Below are positions 59,810-64,000 of a DNA stretch of 64,000 nt, piece by piece. How positions within the stretch are numbered: the first letter of the stretch is position 1; each line of letters opens with the position of its first letter. The DNA is from Ustilago trichophora (Eukaryota > Basidiomycota > Ustilaginomycetes > Ustilaginales > Ustilaginaceae), in contig OOIN01000022.1 in the NCBI GenBank assembly GCA_900323505.1, positions 434,001 through 498,000 of the forward strand, written 5' to 3'. The notes below the pieces were generated by a model. That model searched no databases. It saw nothing but the letters and a program-made list of their open reading frames with translations, and was not told where the DNA came from. Made by a program: the position numbers and the translations under genes.

Positions 59810-60591
59810 TGATGTTGCCATCAAAGGGGATCGTAACGCAAGCGCTTGCATCGACACAAAATTTTCGTGCTTTGCAAGGCGAAAACACTCTCGAAATGCT
59901 TGGTCAAGATTCACCTGAGATCTCTCCACCTTCTAAGCGAGCCATCTGATGCACGATCAACCAGTCGCCGTCGACCGTCTTTCTCTCTGCCGCATCCACT
60001 CTTAAACCGGCTGCAGCACAGTTCTCACGCTGTCTGTGGGTCCATTCTCTCGACTTTGTACAGGTTCCGCCTCCGTCGACGCCGCCGCCGCCAGTTTCAC
60101 CATTGGGATGTGCGCCCTTTCCTGCTGAGCTGTGCCTTCCCCTGAGCGGTTTCACTCACACGCATTACCCACCCACCCAACCACCCTCACACACACGCAA
60201 GCACCCTTCTGGCCTTGGTCTGGCCTGTCTTTCTCCTAATCCTTCCCCCTTCTTCTCCGCTCAACTGCACTGCACTCTATCCCACCTCCACTGCTTGTGT
60301 GTGAACAGAGTAGCTCTTGTTGCTTGCCGAGTGTTGCTTGTTGCCTGCGTCGCCTGATTTTGGTGAAATATCTCTCCGCAAGCAGCTGTAGCTGTCTGCA
60401 TTGTCACCAAAAGTCCAGAATTTGGGTTGGCTTCGCTCAGCTGGTCCAAGTCTGAGTTGAACGACGCGGCGCCGGCGATAGCAGACAGACAGCATTTCCT
60501 CTGCCCTCTTGGCTTTCCTTCGCCTGCCCTTTCCTGTCAATCTTGCTGCCCTCGCCCCTCTCTGCTTCTCCCTCTCCCTCTCCCTCCCCAT

Positions 60592-60626
60592 CCGCCGCCG
60601 CCGCCGCTGCTGCTGCTGCTGCTGCC
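60592..60626. repeat. CCG run followed by CTG run
   Basis: About five CCG units run directly into about six CTG units, in non-coding CT-rich DNA upstream of the Ser-rich gene. Confidence 0.9.
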
Positions 60627-61262
60627 TCCTCGTCGTCGTCCTTCCTTTCCTCGTCCTCCCCCCCTCCCTTCCGGTCCAACATCTGGATCTCTCTTCTCTG
60701 CGGATCGCATGGCTTTCCTTTGCGCCACATACCCGGCTTCCGTCCTGCGCTCATCGTGATGCTTCTGCATCCATAGCCTCTCTCGCCATTGATCGCGAAC
60801 CACCTTTCTTCCCTCCATTCCAAACAAACACCACTACCTACCCCTCCTCCTCCTCTTCCTCCTCCTCTTCTTTTGATCCCACCAATCCACTACAAGCTTT
60901 TGCATCCCAAGCGTCTCTTCCTCGAACAATCACTACGGATCCAAACAAAGTCTACTTCGTGCACCTCGGTCTCCTCTAATCTAAGTCTCTTGGACCTTCT
61001 TAAACCATTCGACCATCATCTCCTCTCGAAATTTTGCTATCTGGACAACTTCGCATGCAACATTTCAGGAATCAACGACCTATTGTTCCATTTCATCCCA
61101 ACGAATCGGTTGCCGTCTTTGTCACTTCCCGCTTGCCAACGAATCAACAGTGCCCATTTCAGCTTGCCCGCATCGTGTCAGTAGACAAGACGACGACCAA
61201 AGACCGCTGCAAGGCTTCCTGCCTGAGATCCGAAACTCGTATTCGACCCAACACCCACGGTG

Positions 61263-64000
61263 ATGACTGTGTCGTACGTACGATCTCCAAGCTTCCACGG
61301 ACACACTACTCTTAGCGAGTTTCACCACACATCGCCCCCGCAATCCCCTATCGCCTCTTGCGCTTCTTCCACCTCTCCATCTCCTGTCATCGACCACTCT
61401 CCGCCGCGCGCTGCCCCGCGTGCTTCTGGCACCCCCGCGCCAGCTGCGGCTGCTGCTTCGGCTCTGGGCTCAGCCATCTCCCGCTCACCCCACCACTTGC
61501 CCTCCTCGGCGTCGGCTCCCGTTGCCCTCGGCCTCCTGGCCGACGCTGCCAGCATCGTTGTACCCAACGACCGTATGGAAGCAGGTCTCAGCCTGAGGAG
61601 AAGCCCCCTTTTGCCTACACACGAGTTCGAAGCCGAACCACGTACATCTTACACACTCGCCTCGCGCACTTCGGACGATTCCGCTTTTCTCGAAGACCTC
61701 GAATCAGAAGACACTCGCTACGAGGCTGCTTATACTGGAGACATCGACCAACACGATCGTTTGGTCTACCGACGTCCATACGTTGATCGCGCCTTTCCTC
61801 ATTCCAAGCGTCGCAGTCAGCTCATCTTTGAACAAAAATTTCATCAGCATCGCTCTTCTTTCTCCACGGCTGGAGCATCTGAACACGACTCGCCGCTGTC
61901 ATCCTCTACCTCATCTCCTAGTGCTTTGAGAACAAGACGTCCAGGCACTGCACCGCAGCGCGTTTCCGTCTCGCCTCATACACCCGAGTCGGCTCCAGCG
62001 CATCTGGACTTTGCCAATAGGGCTGTCATTACTTCCTCAGGGGGCCTGCGAGAACTCACCACCGGTGCATCAGCCCAACCTGCTTCCAAGCGTGCCTCGT
62101 GGATCCGTCGTACTCGCGAGTTTGAAGCTCACAGCGACTCCCATCATACACCATCCTCTAGCGGTCTAGAAGCGGCCGCACCCATCACATCATCGACGTC
62201 TGCTTCGCGCCGTCACAGCAGCTTTCTCACCGGTGACTATCGCACGGCCACTTTGATGCCTATCATTGCCAGCAAGAGCTTCGAAATCCCTCCCCCGGAA
62301 GCCAAGAAACGCAGGAGCGGCATCTACTACAAATCAGCTTCGCCTGCATTCAATCGCACAGCATCTCCCGTTCTCGTCGCATCCTCAGGATTGGTGGGCG
62401 TTAAAACTTCCAAACGCGACTCGATGCTGTCAACAGACTCTTCCGCCACTTCCTCGTCCAAGGGCGAGGGGCGATCGGTCGAGAACGTCGAGTTTGAAGG
62501 CGACGATGCTCATCAACAAGCACAGAGCTCCGCCTCGTCAGGATGTGGGGACGAAGAAAGCCCTGCAACCAAGCCTGCTCCATGTAAAGCCCAGAACGAA
62601 TCTGATGCTGAACTCAAAGGTGCCGAAGTATTCACGACACCCAGGTCTAGCGCCGAGCATCAAAAGGATGTAGAGTCAAAGTCTACACAGCCTGCCTTCA
62701 AGCCAATCAGCGTCAAGGATGACAGCTCTGCAACTACACAGAAAGCTGACGAGCGGATGCAGCCCGACGGTGACGCTGAAGCTGCTGCACCCATCGAGCA
62801 GATCACAGACTCGTCTGTCGATTCGGACCTCAAGCCTGCTCCCGCAATCGCACCCTCGATGCTAGGCCAGGTCGTGCCACCAACACCTCCAGCGCCTGAG
62901 TGGATTCCTCCTGCCGGAGAATCGGTGTCTCCCACCAGCAGTCCGGTAAAGACGTTCCGCTCCCTTACTGCAGACGAGTCGCCCCGCAGAGCACTTTCCA
63001 GTCGAAGCCAGACTTCGCTCGACAGCAAACTCAGCAAAAGTCCAGCCAGCCCATTCGGTACGCTCTCTATTCCCAACGGCAAAGCCAACGGCGGCGGTTC
63101 TAGACGAGACAGCTCTACTTCCATCGGTTCTGCAGCTAGTTCTACCTCGACCTACCGTATCCGAAGGAAGCCTGTTCCCTCTGATGCCGACGACTCTGAG
63201 CGCCGCCCTAGTGTTACGAGCGGCTCGTACTCGGATGCAGCCGGGTCTTCGCCTCAGCAAAGCCCAGCTCAGCAGTCTGCTCCTCTGCCAACTAACAAGG
63301 ACGAAGGAGTGCCCACGATTCAGCACACTCGCAGCACCAGCGGCTCCGACTTTATTCGGATGGCCCAGGAGGCCGCTCAAGCTCGCATGGGTCAGAAAGG
63401 ACCCAACGGTCTTCCAGCATACCTCCCGGCCAAGAGCAGCAAGCGCCCAAGCACCGCAGCTGCTACCACCGGCGCAGCTGGTCAGTTTGGGCTTGGAATT
63501 GGCAAGGTTCCACAGGCTAGCGCATCGTCCCGCGATCTTTCGGCCGCTGACGGCTCGAGTGCCGGCACATCTTCCGCACTAGATTCAGGCGCCCCTGCCC
63601 CCACCGCCTCTCGCACACCTTCGCGAGCTACGATCAAGAGACCTACCACCGCTCCTGTTGGATCTGGTGGTCAGTTCCGCGTGGCTAGCGATGCGACGCA
63701 AAAATCGGTGCTCGAGGTGGAAGGCATGCAATTTATCCTGGATAAAGACGACCCCGTTAAGGGCAAGACGACTCTGCAAGACTCTTCGCCTTCGATCCCC
63801 AATGCGGTCCGTTTCATGCAGCATCAGCGGGTTGGCAGTGGCGACACGGCTAGCATCAGCAAGCGCGATTCATTCCTGGATGCAAAGCGTAAGTCGGCCA
63901 GCATTCATGACTCGAATCGCTCTGACGGCGCCAGCACCAGATCGGCCAGCTTCCGTGCCAATGCGGCGCGCAATAGTGTAGCTGCCGCTGCTCCCTCTGC
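61263..64000 (+). CDS. Large Ser-rich disordered protein, 3' partial
   Basis: From ATG 61263 (MTVSYVRSPSFHGHTTLSEF) the frame stays open for 912 codons to the window edge; I checked the reading phase near 62160 and 63600. The protein is Ser/Thr/Ala/Pro-rich with many SP and RRxS-type sites. Short, more ordered-looking patches are EIPPPEAKKRRSGIYYKSAS, TYRIRRKPVPSDADDSERRP, SDFIRMAQEAAQARMGQKGP and VLEVEGMQFILDKDDPVKG. No catalytic domain appears before the edge, so the functional domain, if any, lies outside. The style (many basophilic kinase sites, long regulatory upstream region) would suit a signalling or morphogenesis protein, but I cannot name it. Splicing further right is unknown. An upstream exon ending near a CAG before 61263 is not excluded. 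Confidence 0.65.
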   Translation, partial: MTVSYVRSPSFHGHTTLSEFHHTSPPQSPIASCASSTSPSPVIDHSPPRAAPRASGTPAPAAAAASALGSAISRSPHHLPSSASAPVALGLLADAASIVVPNDRMEAGLSLRRSPLLPTHEFEAEPRTSYTLASRTSDDSAFLEDLESEDTRYEAAYTGDIDQHDRLVYRRPYVDRAFPHSKRRSQLIFEQKFHQHRSSFSTAGASEHDSPLSSSTSSPSALRTRRPGTAPQRVSVSPHTPESAPAHLDFANRAVITSSGGLRELTTGASAQPASKRASWIRRTREFEAHSDSHHTPSSSGLEAAAPITSSTSASRRHSSFLTGDYRTATLMPIIASKSFEIPPPEAKKRRSGIYYKSASPAFNRTASPVLVASSGLVGVKTSKRDSMLSTDSSATSSSKGEGRSVENVEFEGDDAHQQAQSSASSGCGDEESPATKPAPCKAQNESDAELKGAEVFTTPRSSAEHQKDVESKSTQPAFKPISVKDDSSATTQKADERMQPDGDAEAAAPIEQITDSSVDSDLKPAPAIAPSMLGQVVPPTPPAPEWIPPAGESVSPTSSPVKTFRSLTADESPRRALSSRSQTSLDSKLSKSPASPFGTLSIPNGKANGGGSRRDSSTSIGSAASSTSTYRIRRKPVPSDADDSERRPSVTSGSYSDAAGSSPQQSPAQQSAPLPTNKDEGVPTIQHTRSTSGSDFIRMAQEAAQARMGQKGPNGLPAYLPAKSSKRPSTAAATTGAAGQFGLGIGKVPQASASSRDLSAADGSSAGTSSALDSGAPAPTASRTPSRATIKRPTTAPVGSGGQFRVASDATQKSVLEVEGMQFILDKDDPVKGKTTLQDSSPSIPNAVRFMQHQRVGSGDTASISKRDSFLDAKRKSASIHDSNRSDGASTRSASFRANAARNSVAAAAPS

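Larger units (their letters stand above)
57649..61262. other. 3.6 kb divergent spacer iba57 / Ser-rich gene
   Basis: No convincing protein gene. It contains a 14-bp tandem at 57868-57916, GTACTGTACTG at 58083-58093, a GA run near 58414-58429, a CT(CA) tandem at 59776-59809, mixed C/T-rich and CCG/CTG DNA at 60490-60920, and several short unspliced ORFs without motifs. The right third is probably a long 5' leader or promoter of the gene at 61263. Confidence 0.5.

Overview
This window looks like nuclear DNA of a basidiomycete, most likely a smut fungus (Ustilaginomycotina, Ustilago/Sporisorium type). That placement is an inference. It rests on mostly intron-free genes on both strands at about one per 2.7 kb, rare introns with GTAAGT donors, long Ser/Pro/Gln-rich disordered tails on otherwise conserved eukaryotic proteins, and CT-rich leaders. 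I see no rRNA, no convincing tRNA, no CRISPR, no transposon and no bacterial operon.

Layout, left to right: 3' part of an unknown nuclear-type protein gene with one visible intron (3-2915, +); Cdc14-type SIN component (4077-6320, -); BRAP2/Etp1 RING + ZnF-UBP protein (7697-9961, +); aldo/keto reductase (11140-12117, +) facing pyruvate decarboxylase (12569-14320, -); TauD-type dioxygenase (15029-16273, -); a 2.4 kb spacer; coiled-coil hypothetical protein (18649-20154, +); siroheme enzyme Met1 (20271-22931, -); spliced COX17 (23629-23966, -); M16 metalloprotease (24522-28172, +); spliced SDHC/SDH3 (28601-29542, -); Ala-rich/charged hypothetical (30290-31492, -); mitochondrial DNA polymerase gamma with a C-terminal LYR-motif extension (33361-39066, -); WRAP53/TCAB1-like WD protein (39536-41074, +); ICT1/Pth4-like mitochondrial release factor (41145-41858, -); glutamate-cysteine ligase (43221-45341, +); DUF1769 protein (45849-46712, +); KHDC4-like KH protein (47000-48418, -); glucose-6-phosphate isomerase (49428-51092, +); mitochondrial two-HMG-box protein (51861-52754, -); SNAPC1-like protein (54247-56241, +); IBA57 (56407-57648, -); a 3.6 kb spacer; and the 5' part of a large Ser-rich protein gene running off the right edge (61263-64000, +).

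The genes are independent housekeeping units, not one pathway. Several themes recur. Central carbon metabolism is represented by PGI, PDC and AKR. Sulfur and thiol metabolism is represented by Met1 siroheme, GSH1 and possibly the TauD enzyme. Mitochondrial biogenesis is unusually well represented: COX17, SDHC, Pol gamma, ICT1-like, HMG-box, IBA57 and possibly the M16 protease. Nuclear RNA biology is represented by WRAP53-like, KHDC4-like and SNAPC1-like.

The two most interesting observations are the DNA polymerase gamma reading frame that continues without a stop into an LYR-motif domain, and a recurring self-complementary pentamer family (GTACTG/CAGTAC) found in many spacers. The SNAPC1-like and WRAP53-like genes also merit a second look, because the model yeasts give little guidance on them.
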